This document shows positions 16,243-25,975 of a stretch of 64,000 nt of DNA, in pieces. The notes under the pieces were generated by a model. That model worked only from the letters and a program-made list of their open reading frames with translations. It was not told where the DNA came from and made no database searches. Position numbers and translations under genes: made by a program. The first letter of the stretch is position 1. Each line of letters opens with the position of its first letter. Location of the stretch: positions 1,488,001 to 1,552,000 of the forward strand of contig NZ_QKNW01000001.1 in NCBI RefSeq assembly GCF_009663395.1, in the 5' to 3' direction. This DNA is from Halosegnis longus. GTDB taxonomy: Archaea; Halobacteriota; Halobacteria; Halobacteriales; Haloarculaceae.

Positions 16243-17456
16243 TATTCGAGCGTCCCGACGCCGATGAGTCGCCAGCGCGCGCCGACCCGGCGGCTGATGG
16301 CAATCTTCGCGCCCGACTCCGCACAGACGGGCCGCTGGAGCGTGACCTCGGCCTCGTCGTCGCGCGCGGAGGTGACCGAGCCGACCGTCGTGGCCGTCCC
16401 GACCGTCAACATCAGCGGCTCGTTCGTCGATATCGGCTCGATTTCGTCGTCGTCGGCGCTCACGACGCGGTCCAGCAGCTCCACGTCCATCGTGAAGCTG
16501 TCGTGGACCGGCGGCAGCGAGTCGGCCGGCCCGGCGACCTGCCCGGCCAGTCCGTCACCCTTCGTCAGCGACGGGTCCAGTCCCGTGCCGACGCCGATGA
16601 GACCGCCGGGCGTGGCGGAGTCGACGGTCGACCCGCCCGCCTGCAGCGAGCGCACCGTCGTCGCCACCGGGTCGTAGTCGCCGTCGTCCTCGCGGCCGGG
16701 GCGAATCTCGATATCCGTGTCAACGTCGAGGGTCCCCTGCGTGAGCGAGCCGCCGATGACGCCGCCGGTGAGCGTATCGAACGTCGTGCCCGGACGGTTG
16801 ATGTCGAAGGAGCGAGCGACGAGCAGCCGCGGGTCCGCGTCGGGGTCGCGGTCCGGCGTCGGAATCGTCTCCTCGATGGCGTCGATGAGCACGTCGATGT
16901 TGATTTCCTGTTCTGCCGAAATCGGGACGACCGGCGCGTCCTCCGCGACGGTGCCCTCCACGAACTCCTGAATCTGCTCGTAGTTCTCGCGGGCCTGCTC
17001 GCTGTCCACGAGGTCGATCTTGTTCTGGGCGATGACGACGTTCTCGATGCCGATGATGTCGAGCGCCATCAGGTGCTCTTCGGTCTGTGCCTGTGGCACC
17101 TCCTCGTTTGCCCCCACGACGAGGACGGCCCCGTCCATAATCGAGGCACCAGAGAGCATCGTCGCCATCAGCGTCTCGTGGCCGGGCGCGTCCACGAAGG
17201 AGACGGTGCGGACGTGCTCGGTCTCGACGCCGTCCACCTCGTTCGCGACGGTGTAGCAGTCGGGAGCGTCGACGTCCGGTCGCCGCCGGAACGTCGCGTC
17301 CGCGTAGCCGAGCCGGATGGAGATTCCGCGCTTCATCTCCTCGGAGTGCTGGTCGGTCCATTCGCCGGACAGCGCCTGTACGAGCGTCGTCTTCCCGTGG
17401 TCGACGTGACCCACCAGTCCGATGTTCACCTCCGGTTGTTGATGATTTGCAGTCAT
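16242..17456 (-). CDS. eif2g: Translation initiation factor aIF2 subunit gamma
   Basis: The 404-residue GTPase has G1 GHVDHGKT (16-23), the switch 1 segment [12 protein letters not shown]3 DAPGHE (89-94) and G4 QNKIDL. With the alpha and beta subunits it delivers initiator Met-tRNA to the 30S subunit. In the usual zinc-knuckle region after switch 1, only one Cys (about residue 67) remains, so zinc binding is probably lost. I chose the ATG at 17456 (MTANHQQPE); a longer frame to 17579 crosses the promoter. A CTTTATC box lies about 30 bases upstream. Confidence 0.96.
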   Translation of the reverse strand: MTANHQQPEVNIGLVGHVDHGKTTLVQALSGEWTDQHSEEMKRGISIRLGYADATFRRRPDVDAPDCYTVANEVDGVETEHVRTVSFVDAPGHETLMATMLSGASIMDGAVLVVGANEEVPQAQTEEHLMALDIIGIENVVIAQNKIDLVDSEQARENYEQIQEFVEGTVAEDAPVVPISAEQEINIDVLIDAIEETIPTPDRDPDADPRLLVARSFDINRPGTTFDTLTGGVIGGSLTQGTLDVDTDIEIRPGREDDGDYDPVATTVRSLQAGGSTVDSATPGGLIGVGTGLDPSLTKGDGLAGQVAGPADSLPPVHDSFTMDVELLDRVVSADDDEIEPISTNEPLMLTVGTATTVGSVTSARDDEAEVTLQRPVCAESGAKIAISRRVGARWRLIGVGTLE

Positions 17457-17563
17457 TGCGTAATTGCGTAGATTTGGCTCCGTGCGACTGATAAAGCTAC
17501 CGTGTCGCAGAAAGCAGCCGCGACGCAGCGAACGGTTTAGTGGCTCTCTCCCGAAGTGGACGT

Positions 17564-18463
17564 ATGAGCGATGCCCCACCGAGCGACACGGAGTCGCTGC
17601 TCGCCTGCGAGGAGTGTCTCGCCCCCTCCGAGGCCTTTGCCGTCGTCGGCAACGAGACCCGACTCTCCATCCTCGAAGCCCTCTGGACGCTCAACCGCCC
17701 CGCCGCCTTCTCCGACATTCGCCGCGAGGTCGGCATGTCCGACTCCGCGCAGTTCAACTATCACCTCTCGAAGCTCCGCGGCCAGTTCATCCACAAGACC
17801 GAGGGCGGCTACGAGTTCCGCGCCGCCGGCCGGTCGGTCATCGCAGCCGTGCTCTCGGGCACGCTGAATCAGGACCCGACGCTGGAGCCGTTCACCGTCG
17901 CCGGCTCCTGTCTCTCGTGTGACGGCCCGCTCGAGGCCGTCTACGAGGACGAGCGCATCGAAATCCGGTGTCGCGACTGCGAGCGCAGCCACGGCGGCTA
18001 CGCCTTCCCGCCCGGCGGCATCGAGGACCGCACCCGCGAGGAGCTGATGGCCGCGTTCAATCAGCGCGCCCGCCATCTCTCCTGTCTCTCGGCCGACGGC
18101 GTCTGTCCCGACTGCTCCGGGCGCATGGAGACGCATCTGACCGACGTGCGCGACACCGACGACCCCGAGCGCGTGCGCGTCGAACACGAGTGTCAGCGGT
18201 GTCACCACACCATCCGGTCGTCGGTCGGACTCGTCTTGCTCGATGACGCCCGCATCGTCTCCTTCTATCAGGCCCACGACATCGACCTGAACAGCGTCCC
18301 CTTCTGGACGCTCGACTGGTGTGTCTCCGACCGCCACACGACCGTCGAGCGCAGCGGCGACCCGTGGCGGCTCACCCTCTCGATTCCACTCGAGGACGAA
18401 CAGCTCGTCTTGGACCTCGACGGCGACCTCTCCGTGCTCGCCGCCGAGCGCCGTCCCGTCTGA
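17564..18463 (+). CDS. Winged-helix regulator with zinc-ribbon-like C-terminal domain
   Basis: The 299-residue protein has an ArsR-like winged helix at about 20-90 (ALAV...[11 protein letters not shown], then [22 protein letters not shown]). The rest contains CxxC pairs: [23 protein letters not shown] and CQRCHH, suggesting one or two zinc ribbons, and a beta-rich end. It is probably a DNA-binding regulator; the ligand is unknown. The ATG at 17564 is chosen because TTTAGT lies about 28 bases before it. It is divergent from aIF2 gamma. Confidence 0.83.
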   Translation: MSDAPPSDTESLLACEECLAPSEAFAVVGNETRLSILEALWTLNRPAAFSDIRREVGMSDSAQFNYHLSKLRGQFIHKTEGGYEFRAAGRSVIAAVLSGTLNQDPTLEPFTVAGSCLSCDGPLEAVYEDERIEIRCRDCERSHGGYAFPPGGIEDRTREELMAAFNQRARHLSCLSADGVCPDCSGRMETHLTDVRDTDDPERVRVEHECQRCHHTIRSSVGLVLLDDARIVSFYQAHDIDLNSVPFWTLDWCVSDRHTTVERSGDPWRLTLSIPLEDEQLVLDLDGDLSVLAAERRPV

Positions 18464-18501
18464 CCCCCCACGGCTAAACCGTCGCCGGACGTCCTTGGAG
18501 T

Positions 18502-19179
18502 ATGCTCGACACCGACCGCATCACGACGCTCACCTTCGATTCGTACAGCACCATCGTCGACGTCGGCTCCGCGGTCGACGCGCTCGACGAGTACGTCCCC
18601 AACCCCGAGCAGGTGGCAGAGCGGTGGCGCTCGCAGTCGCTCATGTACTCGGTCGTCGTCAACGACGTGGACAGCTACGAGCCGTTTTACGAGCTGAATC
18701 GCCGCGCGCTCACCTACGCGCTCGACACCGCGGGCGCGGACGTGACCGACGACGAGCGCGAGGAGATTCTGTCGGTGTACATGGACCTCCACGTCTTCTC
18801 GGACGTGCGCGCGGGCCTCGACCGGCTCACCGACGCGTACGACTGCTGGGTCGTCTCGAACGGGAATCCGGAGATGCTCGACCGGATGTTCGAGGTGGCG
18901 GACCTCCACGACCGCGTCGAGGGGTACGTCAGCGCCGACGAGGTGGAGACGTTCAAGCCGGACGGCGAACTGTACCGCCACGCCGCCGGCCGTATCGACA
19001 CCCCGATCGAGGAGATCGCCCACGTCACCGCCGGCTGGTTCGACGTGGCGGGCGCGGAGGCGGCCGGGATGCAGGGCGTGTGGGTGAACCGCGACGACGG
19101 TCCCTACCCGAACGTCGGCCCGGACCCGTCGCTGGCGGTGGACTCCTTCACCGCGCTGGCCGACGAACTCGGACTGTAG
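18502..19179 (+). CDS. HAD hydrolase, type II haloacid dehalogenase-like
   Basis: The 225-residue protein has HAD motif I TFDSYSTIVD (nucleophile Asp near 13), motif II WVVSNGNPEM, the motif III Lys in VETFKPDGELY and the motif IV region AHVTAGWFDVAGAEAAGM. The sequence resembles L-2-haloacid dehalogenases, but the same subfamily includes phosphatases, so the substrate is open. GGCTAAACC about 30 bases before the ATG fits a leaderless start. Confidence 0.88.
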   Translation: MLDTDRITTLTFDSYSTIVDVGSAVDALDEYVPNPEQVAERWRSQSLMYSVVVNDVDSYEPFYELNRRALTYALDTAGADVTDDEREEILSVYMDLHVFSDVRAGLDRLTDAYDCWVVSNGNPEMLDRMFEVADLHDRVEGYVSADEVETFKPDGELYRHAAGRIDTPIEEIAHVTAGWFDVAGAEAAGMQGVWVNRDDGPYPNVGPDPSLAVDSFTALADELGL

Positions 19180-19218
19180 AACCACCACGACTATACGTTA
19201 TTCTGCGAATATCGCGGC

Positions 19219-20535
19219 ATGGATACAGGACGCACCACCGTGCTCGTGTTGGTGGTACTGCTCTCCACGTCCCTGTTAGCAGGTGTGGCCTACAGCAGCG
19301 GGTCGGTCCAGGAGACGACGACGACCGACGAACGGTACACTCTCTTCGGCGTGCAGGCAGACGGCTGGTTCGGCTACAACAACGGTTACGCGGCCGTCGT
19401 GGACGAGTCCGGCAACACGGTCTGGAACTGGTCGGTCCCCAACTCACGGGTGTTCGACACCGAGCAGTTGGAGAACGGCAACATCCTCATCAGCGTCGCC
19501 GTCTCCGTTCCGCAGTCGGAGTGTCCCACCCACTACCAGGAGGACCAGTACGACCGGCCGTGCGTCCAGAACCGCGTCGTCGAGGTGGATTACGAGAGTA
19601 AAGACGTGGTGTGGGAGTACTCGTGGTTCGACGCCTTCCCGAACCACCACGAGGTGCACGACGCCGACCGACTCGACAGCGGCGAGACGGCCATCGCCGA
19701 CATGGGGAACCACCGCGCGTTCACCGTCGACCAGTCGGGGACCATCACCTGGGAGTGGAACGCCAGCGACCACATCAGCCGCGGCACGGAGTGGTTCGAC
19801 GAACACGTCCCCGAGGGGAGCGAGGAGGAGTTCGCCCGCAACGGTCCCGAGTCCGACTGGACGCACCTCAACGACATCGACCACTTGGAGAACGGGAACT
19901 TCCTGCTGTCCGTTCGCAACTACGACGTGACACTGGAGGTCGCGCGCAACGAGAGCATCGTCGAGACGTACGGCGAACCGGGCAACCACTCGATTATGAA
20001 CGAACAGCACAACCCGAACCTGCTGGAGAACGCCGGGACGCTCGTGGTCGCTGACTCGGGCAACGACCGCATCGTCGAAATCAACGCGTCGACCCAGGAG
20101 GTCATCTCCGAGTACGGCTCCGTGCCCCCCGGCTCGAACGTCGGTGACCCGTCGCTCCGGTGGCCCCGCGACGCCGACCGCCTCCCGAACGGCAACACCC
20201 TCATCACGGACTCGCGGCGGTTCCGCATCCTCGAGGTCGCGCCCAACGGCACGGTCGTCTGGTCACACCTCCGCCAGGAGGAGCGCTCGCTCGTCTACGA
20301 GGCCGACCGCATCCGGCTCGACGGCGAGTATCTCCCCGAGGAGCCGTCCGTCGCGGACACCGACGGGACGCTCGTCACGCGGACGAACCGGCCGCTGACC
20401 GACCTCTACGCGACGCTCGACTCGTATCTCGCGTTCGTGCCGTTCCTGCCGACGTGGCTCGGCCCGCTCCCGCTGCTGGTCGCTATCGGTGACCTCGGCG
20501 CAGGACTGCTGCTCGTTCGGGAACTCCGGCGGTAA
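19219..20535 (+). CDS. Exported, membrane-anchored arylsulfotransferase-like protein
   Basis: The 438-residue protein has an N-terminal hydrophobic signal/anchor (about 8-27) and a C-terminal hydrophobic segment (about 405-430) ending in RELRR. Between them is a beta-propeller with repeats of the kind DADRLxNGNTLIxD (for example HDADRLDSGETAIAD, NDIDHLENGNFLLS, RDADRLPNGNTLITD) and many N-glycosylation sequons. This matches the arylsulfotransferase (ASST) family, which moves sulfate between phenolic groups outside the cell. The donor and acceptor are unknown. TATACG lies 22-27 bases before the ATG. Confidence 0.82.
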   Translation: MDTGRTTVLVLVVLLSTSLLAGVAYSSGSVQETTTTDERYTLFGVQADGWFGYNNGYAAVVDESGNTVWNWSVPNSRVFDTEQLENGNILISVAVSVPQSECPTHYQEDQYDRPCVQNRVVEVDYESKDVVWEYSWFDAFPNHHEVHDADRLDSGETAIADMGNHRAFTVDQSGTITWEWNASDHISRGTEWFDEHVPEGSEEEFARNGPESDWTHLNDIDHLENGNFLLSVRNYDVTLEVARNESIVETYGEPGNHSIMNEQHNPNLLENAGTLVVADSGNDRIVEINASTQEVISEYGSVPPGSNVGDPSLRWPRDADRLPNGNTLITDSRRFRILEVAPNGTVVWSHLRQEERSLVYEADRIRLDGEYLPEEPSVADTDGTLVTRTNRPLTDLYATLDSYLAFVPFLPTWLGPLPLLVAIGDLGAGLLLVRELRR

Positions 20536-20544
20536 CAGCGGTAC

Positions 20545-21483
20545 TCAGCGTTCGCGGTGGCGGCGCGTCGGCTTCGACAGTTCTGGTGGCCGCTCGAACT
20601 CGTCGAAGGAGACGAACCCCTCCGGCAAGGTGTAATCGAGTTCGCGCGCCTCGCTGTTGTCGGTGAGCGACCCTTCCTCGAAGGTCACGTCGTCCTCGAA
20701 GCCCGGCTTCACGCGCACGGCCTTCGCCGGCTGGCCGACCGCGACGTGGTGGGCCGGGATGTCGCCCGTGACAGTCGAGCGCGCGCCAGCGACGCTGTTT
20801 TCGCCAATCTTGACGCCGGCGGTCACCATCACGTCGTAGGTGATGCGGGCGTCGTCCTCGATGACGGTGTGGTAGTTTCGGACCTCGGTCTGGTCGACGA
20901 TGTCGTGGTCGTGGCTGTACACGTGCGCCCGGTCGGAGATGGAGACGCGGTCGCCGATGGTGAGTTTTCCGCGGTCGTCCAGGTGGACGTCGTCGTGGAC
21001 GACCACGTTGTCGCCCATCGTGATGTTGTGGCCGTACGAGAAGGTGACGCCCTTGAAGATGCGGACGTTCTCGCCCACCTCGTCGAACAGGTGGTTCGCG
21101 AGCATCTCCCGAAAGCGGAGCGCGAAGGCGATGTTGTCGGCCATCGGCGTGGCGTCGAACTGCCGCCAGAGCCACTGGAGATGCTTCGACCGCTCGAACC
21201 GCTCTTCGTCTTTTTCGGCGTAGTACTCGCTTTCAAGCGTGGAGTTGCACGGGTCGTACCCCTGCAGGCGGACGCGCTCTGCGGCCGACACCGACTTCCC
21301 CGACTCCCAGCGCTCGTACGCCTCGCGGTCCCCGTGGAGGTCCACGAGTACGTCTTGGACGACCTCGCAGGTGCTCTCGCCGCCGTCGGTGCGCGCGGCG
21401 GTCAGCCGCTCGTCGACCTCGGTGACGAGCGCTTCGAGTCCGGCCTCGGCGTCGGGCGGGAGTCGAACGTGTCGCTTTGTCAT
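20545..21483 (-). CDS. Hexapeptide-repeat acyltransferase (acetyltransferase)
   Basis: The 312-residue protein has an N-terminal helical part (1-125) and a left-handed beta-helix with hexapeptide repeats at about 140-245 (NVRIFKGVTFSYG..., TMGDNVVVHDDVHLDD, GKLTIGDRVSISDRAH), including His residues in YSHDHDI. It probably O-acetylates a sugar or other hydroxyl with acetyl-CoA. I chose the ATG at 21483 (MTKRHVRL); the frame is open to 21762 but that part runs under the next gene. It converges on the arylsulfotransferase gene. Confidence 0.85.
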   Translation of the reverse strand: MTKRHVRLPPDAEAGLEALVTEVDERLTAARTDGGESTCEVVQDVLVDLHGDREAYERWESGKSVSAAERVRLQGYDPCNSTLESEYYAEKDEERFERSKHLQWLWRQFDATPMADNIAFALRFREMLANHLFDEVGENVRIFKGVTFSYGHNITMGDNVVVHDDVHLDDRGKLTIGDRVSISDRAHVYSHDHDIVDQTEVRNYHTVIEDDARITYDVMVTAGVKIGENSVAGARSTVTGDIPAHHVAVGQPAKAVRVKPGFEDDVTFEEGSLTDNSEARELDYTLPEGFVSFDEFERPPELSKPTRRHRER

Positions 21484-21634
21484 ACTCGCTCGTACCCCCG
21501 CGGTGCGTATCAGCGTTTCCGTCGGCGAACCGTTACCTCGCGGTAACCGCCCGCAGGCGACCGCTCCGGGCGGTCGCGGGTCCGCGAGCGAGAGAGCCGG
21601 AACCCTCTTGCGCCGGGCGGCCGTCCCTGAGATA

Positions 21635-23407
21635 ATGGTGGATACGCTGACGCTCGTGCTCGCCGCCGTGCTCGGTTTCATGCTGGCCGGGTTGGGTGCG
21701 AAATCGCGCGGCCTGCTGCCGGACTGGATTCGGCTCTCCGGGCCGATCGTGACGCTCCACACCGACCGTGGGAAGGCCTTCCTCGACTGGCTCGCCCGCC
21801 CGAAGCGGTTCTGGCGCGCGTGGGGGAACCTCGGGGTCGGCGTCGCGCTCGTCGTGATGGCCGGCTCGTTCGTCCTCGTCTTGCTCGGCGGGCTTCAGGC
21901 GATTGCCAACCCGCAGCCGACACAGCTGACACAGCCGCGGAACGTCCTCGCGATTCCGGGCGTGAACGACTTCCTCCCCCTGTCTGCCGCACCCGAAATC
22001 GTCGCCGCCCTCCTCGTCGGGCTCGTCGTCCACGAGGGCGGCCACGGGCTGCTCTCTCGCGTGGAGGACATCGAGGTGGACTCGATGGGACTGGCGCTGT
22101 TCACGTTCATCCCCGTCGGCGCGTTCGTTGAACCGGACGACGAACAGCGCCGACAGTCGAGCCGCGGCGCACAGACCCGGATGTTCGCGGCCGGGGTCAC
22201 AAACAACTTCGCCGTCGCCATCGTCGCCTTCGCACTCCTGTTCGGTCCGGTCGCCGGCTCCATCGCCGTCGTCTCGGGCGCACCAATCGCCGGCGCACTC
22301 CCCGGTGGCGCCGCCGCACAGGGCGGTGTCGACCGCGGCGACGTAATCACGAGCGTCGACGGGACGCCGGTGGCGAACGCCTCCGAGTTCGAAGCGCTCC
22401 TCGACGAGACCGACCGCCGAACCGTCTCCATCGCGCTCGAATCGGGTGAGACGGCGACGGTCGACCGCTCGCTCACCGTCGTCGGCGCGGCACCCACAGC
22501 ACCCTTCGACATCAACACGACCATCACCGAGGTGAACGGGACGGCCGTCTACACCGAACCCGGCTTGAACGCGGCGCTTCGGGACCGAGAGGTCGCGACG
22601 CTGGCGAGTTCGACCGGCGAGACGGTCACCACCCCGATTGGCGCGTACACGAACGTTTCCGCGCCGAGCGACCCCGGGCCGTCGCCGCTTGCCGACGTGT
22701 CCGGACTCGGCGGCGAGGCGTTCATCATCACCGCCATCGACGGTGAGCGCGTCCTCGACAGCGACACCCTCGGAGCGATTCTCGACGAGACGAGCGCCGG
22801 GCAGTCGGTCTCAGTCGTCGGCTATCACGAGGGCGAGCGGCGCACCTTCGACGTGGAGCTCGCCGACCACCCGCGCGAGGACACCGGCTTCATCGGCGTC
22901 ACCATCCAGCCCGGCACCACCGGGATGAGCGTGGACGACTTCGGCGTCGAGGGGTATCCGGCCGAGTTCTTCCTGACCGCAATCGGCGGCGGGAGCGGCG
23001 ACGGTCTCAACGGCATCCAGCGGGCGGCGTTCACCATCAGTCTCCCCTTCGCGGCCGTGACGCTGCCGAGCATCGACCAGCCGTTCCCCGGCTTCGTCGG
23101 CATCTACGAGAACTTCTACGTCGTCGGCGACGGCCCGCTGGCGTTCCTCGGCACCGGGCCCCTCCTGCTGTTCGGGACGCTGCTGTTCTGGGTTGCGTGG
23201 ATAAACGTCATCCTCGGACAGTTCAACTGCGTGCCGGCGTTCCCGCTCGACGGCGGCCACATCCTCCGCACCTCGACGCAGGCGGTCGTCTCGCGGCTCC
23301 CGCTGTCTGACAAACACGCAGCGACCCGTGCTGTCACCGTCACGATTGGGCTGGCGATGCTCGCGTCGCTGCTCGCGACCATCTTCGCGCCACAGCTCCT
23401 CGGGTAA
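21635..23407 (+). CDS. Site-2 protease family zinc metalloprotease with PDZ domains
   Basis: The 590-residue membrane protein has the zinc motif HEGGHG (about residues 134-139) in a hydrophobic region and a second signature FPLDGGHILR (about 542-551) near the C-terminus. Between them are two PDZ-like parts (GGVDRGDVITSVDGTPV, and FIITAIDGERV). Site-2 proteases cut within membranes to release regulators or process signal peptides. The start at 21635 (MVDTLTLVL) is preferred to a long Ser/Arg-rich upstream extension that is antisense to the neighbour. Confidence 0.9.
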   Translation: MVDTLTLVLAAVLGFMLAGLGAKSRGLLPDWIRLSGPIVTLHTDRGKAFLDWLARPKRFWRAWGNLGVGVALVVMAGSFVLVLLGGLQAIANPQPTQLTQPRNVLAIPGVNDFLPLSAAPEIVAALLVGLVVHEGGHGLLSRVEDIEVDSMGLALFTFIPVGAFVEPDDEQRRQSSRGAQTRMFAAGVTNNFAVAIVAFALLFGPVAGSIAVVSGAPIAGALPGGAAAQGGVDRGDVITSVDGTPVANASEFEALLDETDRRTVSIALESGETATVDRSLTVVGAAPTAPFDINTTITEVNGTAVYTEPGLNAALRDREVATLASSTGETVTTPIGAYTNVSAPSDPGPSPLADVSGLGGEAFIITAIDGERVLDSDTLGAILDETSAGQSVSVVGYHEGERRTFDVELADHPREDTGFIGVTIQPGTTGMSVDDFGVEGYPAEFFLTAIGGGSGDGLNGIQRAAFTISLPFAAVTLPSIDQPFPGFVGIYENFYVVGDGPLAFLGTGPLLLFGTLLFWVAWINVILGQFNCVPAFPLDGGHILRTSTQAVVSRLPLSDKHAATRAVTVTIGLAMLASLLATIFAPQLLG

Positions 23408-23421
23408 GTGCCGTTTCGCGG

Positions 23422-23949
23422 CTACGACGTGAGCCACTCGTCGCTCAACAGGTCGTACCGGACCATATCCTGGTAGTCGCCCCGCTGGAAGACGGCGTCG
23501 CGGGCGACGCCCACCTTCGTGAAGCCGAGCGAGCGGAGCGTTCCGCGCGAGGGTTCGTTGTCCGCGAGTGCCTTCGCGTGAATCCGGTGGAGACCGAGGG
23601 CCGAGAAGCCGTGGTCGATGAGCAGGCTCGACGCCGCGTGGCCGTACCCCTCACCGTGGTATTCGGGAAACAGCCACGCGGCCAACTCGGCGCTGTGACG
23701 GGAGATGTCGAACAGGACGACCATCCCCGCCGGCTCGCCGTCGACACAGACGACGAGGTTCACGTTTCCGTCGCCGAGCACCGTCGACTCGTAGAAGGAT
23801 TCGATATCGTCCATCGCCGACGGCGTCTCGAAGGTGAGCCACGAGCGAATCGCGGGGTTGTTGCGCGACCGGTGGAGGAGGTCGAGGTCGTCGCGTTCGA
23901 GCGTCCGCAGCGTCACGTCGTCGCCGTCGATGAACACGGGACCGGGCAT
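23422..23949 (-). CDS. GNAT acetyltransferase, RimJ/RimL type
   Basis: The 175-residue protein begins VFIDGDDVTLRTLERDDLDLL, typical of RimJ/RimL-type GNATs. It has the acetyl-CoA site LFPEYHGEGYGHAASSLL and the family block LHRIHAKALADNEPSRGTLRSLGF, given here by parts. It could acetylate protein N-termini, ribosomal proteins or small amines. It converges on the site-2 protease gene with a 14-base gap and is divergent from the HemQ gene. Confidence 0.88.
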   Translation of the reverse strand: MPGPVFIDGDDVTLRTLERDDLDLLHRSRNNPAIRSWLTFETPSAMDDIESFYESTVLGDGNVNLVVCVDGEPAGMVVLFDISRHSAELAAWLFPEYHGEGYGHAASSLLIDHGFSALGLHRIHAKALADNEPSRGTLRSLGFTKVGVARDAVFQRGDYQDMVRYDLLSDEWLTS

Positions 23950-24032
23950 ACGCCTCGTGAGGGTGGTCGGTGGAAAACGATTTCGCGACGACCAACCGAA
24001 CAGTCCATGAAACCCCGGACCGAATGGGAGGT

Positions 24033-25952
24033 ATGACCCGACGTGATGCTCCCGCGACAGAGGAAGGGTGGTACGCGCTCCACGACTTCCGCCGTATCGA
24101 CTGGGACGCGTGGCGCGAGGCCCCCGACCACGAACGCGACCGCGCGCTCGCCGAGGGCGTCGAGTTCCTGCGTGCCCGCGAGAACCTCTCCGACGCCGAG
24201 CAGGGCGGCTCCGCGGTGTTCACCGTCGCCGGCCACGAGGCCGACATCATGGTGTTGCATCTCCGCCCGGAGACCGAACAGCTCGACCGCATCGAGCGCG
24301 CCTTCGAACACACCGCGCTCGCCGGCTTCACCGAGCGCACCGACTCGTACGTCTCCGTCACCGAAATCTCCGGCTACGTCACCGAAGAACTGGAGGACGG
24401 CATCGAGAACATCGAGGACGACGGGACGCGCAACTACATGCTCCAGCGGCTCTACCCGTCGATTCCGGACGCCGAACACGTCTGCTTCTACCCGATGGAC
24501 AAGCGCCGCGACGCCGAGTACAACTGGTATGACCTCCCGTTCGACGAGCGGGCGGACCTCATCTCTGGCCACGGCGACATCGGCCGGGAGTACGCCGGCA
24601 AGGTGACCCAGATCATCACCGGCTCGATGGGCTTCGACGACCACGAGTGGGGGGTCACCCTCTTTGCCGACGACCCGACGGAAATCAAGCACCTGCTTGC
24701 CGACATGCGGTTCGACCCCTCCTCCTCGCGGTACGCGGAGTTCGGCCGCTTCCGGTTCGGCCGCCGGTTCGCCCCCGAACATCTCCCCGAGCTGTTCGCC
24801 GGCGAGCCGCTGCCGGCGTACGGCTCCGGTGACGTGGAGACGCCGACGCCAGATGCCGAGGAATCCGACTCCGCCGCCGACACCGCGTCGACCGACGATG
24901 CAGACGACGCCGAGGACACAGACGACGCCGGCGGCCGACCCGACCCCGGCGCACCGCCACACGACGCCGCGACGACCGAGGAACTGGAAGAGGAGCTCCG
25001 CCGTCTCGGCGTCGACGCGAGCGAACACCCCGAGGCCGGCTTCGGCCTCGTCTTCTACAGCGACGAGAACGCCGAGGCGCTGGTCGACGAGGTGGACGGA
25101 CTGCGAAGCAACTTCGAGCACTACGACACCCACGTCCTCACTTCCGTGCGCGCCCACGCGGGCCGGACCGCGGTCGTCTCGCTGTGGAAAAACGAGCGGG
25201 CCGCCAACACCGCCTCGGGCTTCCTCGGTGACCTCGCCGGCGTCGACGGCGACGGCATCGGCGGACAGCTGGCCGACCGCGACGCATCCGAGCGCGCCGA
25301 CACGGCGGCCGCAGACGACGGCGGCGACACGACCCCGCCCGAGGTCGAGGGCACCGACGACGAGGCGGACGACGACATCCGGGGTGAACTCTCCGAGCTC
25401 GACATCTACGCGGGCAAGCCCCACGGCGAGGACGTGTACGCGATGGTGCTCTACTCCGCGGCCGACCTCGACGAGCTTCGCGAGGAGGTCGAGTCGCTTT
25501 CGGGTGGCTTCGACCGCTACGACACCCACGTCGGCACGTCGCTGTACGAGGGGACCGGAACCGACCGCGCGGCCGTCGTCTCGCTGTGGGAGACGCGCGA
25601 CGCCGCCGACACCGCCGGCGACTACCTGTCTGACCTGCCGGACATCGTCGGGCGCGCCGGCGAGGAGTCCACCTTCGGCACGATGGGGATGTTCTACACC
25701 GTGAAGCCGGAACACCGCGAGGACTTCGTCGACCACTTCGGCACCGTCGGCGAGATGCTCGGCGACATGGACGGCCACATCGAGACGGACCTGATGGTGA
25801 ACGTCGACGACGAGAACGACATGTTCATCGCCAGCCAGTGGGAGGACCGCGAGGACGCGATGGGCTTCTTCCGCTCTGACGCGTTCCGCGACACGGTCCA
25901 GTGGGGTCGCGACATCCTCGCAGACCGGCCGCGGCACGTCTTCTTAGCGTAA
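24033..25952 (+). CDS. HemQ/chlorite dismutase-family protein fused to extra ferredoxin-like domains
   Basis: The 639-residue protein starts with a HemQ/Cld domain (1 to about 262) having YPMDKRRD, the His of SGHGDIGREYAG as probable haem ligand, and GFDDHEWGVTLF. An acidic linker (about 268-325) follows. Then come two copies of one domain (about 330-425 and 450-545; both have YDTHV and AVVSLW with a following Asn/Asp-Ala-Ala-x-Thr-A) and a terminal antibiotic-monooxygenase-like domain. HemQ decarboxylates coproheme; haloarchaeal PitA combines similar parts. The ATG at 24033 is preceded directly by GGAGGT; one at 24024 is possible. Confidence 0.88.
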   Translation: MTRRDAPATEEGWYALHDFRRIDWDAWREAPDHERDRALAEGVEFLRARENLSDAEQGGSAVFTVAGHEADIMVLHLRPETEQLDRIERAFEHTALAGFTERTDSYVSVTEISGYVTEELEDGIENIEDDGTRNYMLQRLYPSIPDAEHVCFYPMDKRRDAEYNWYDLPFDERADLISGHGDIGREYAGKVTQIITGSMGFDDHEWGVTLFADDPTEIKHLLADMRFDPSSSRYAEFGRFRFGRRFAPEHLPELFAGEPLPAYGSGDVETPTPDAEESDSAADTASTDDADDAEDTDDAGGRPDPGAPPHDAATTEELEEELRRLGVDASEHPEAGFGLVFYSDENAEALVDEVDGLRSNFEHYDTHVLTSVRAHAGRTAVVSLWKNERAANTASGFLGDLAGVDGDGIGGQLADRDASERADTAAADDGGDTTPPEVEGTDDEADDDIRGELSELDIYAGKPHGEDVYAMVLYSAADLDELREEVESLSGGFDRYDTHVGTSLYEGTGTDRAAVVSLWETRDAADTAGDYLSDLPDIVGRAGEESTFGTMGMFYTVKPEHREDFVDHFGTVGEMLGDMDGHIETDLMVNVDDENDMFIASQWEDREDAMGFFRSDAFRDTVQWGRDILADRPRHVFLA

Positions 25953-25975
25953 CTGCGAGCGAAGCGAGCAGCTCC

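Noticed and set aside
21239-21634. 132-codon N-terminal extension of the first site-2 protease
   Set aside because: It lies antisense to the acetyltransferase gene and is Ser/Arg/Thr-rich, whereas the ATG at 21635 starts a typical membrane helix.
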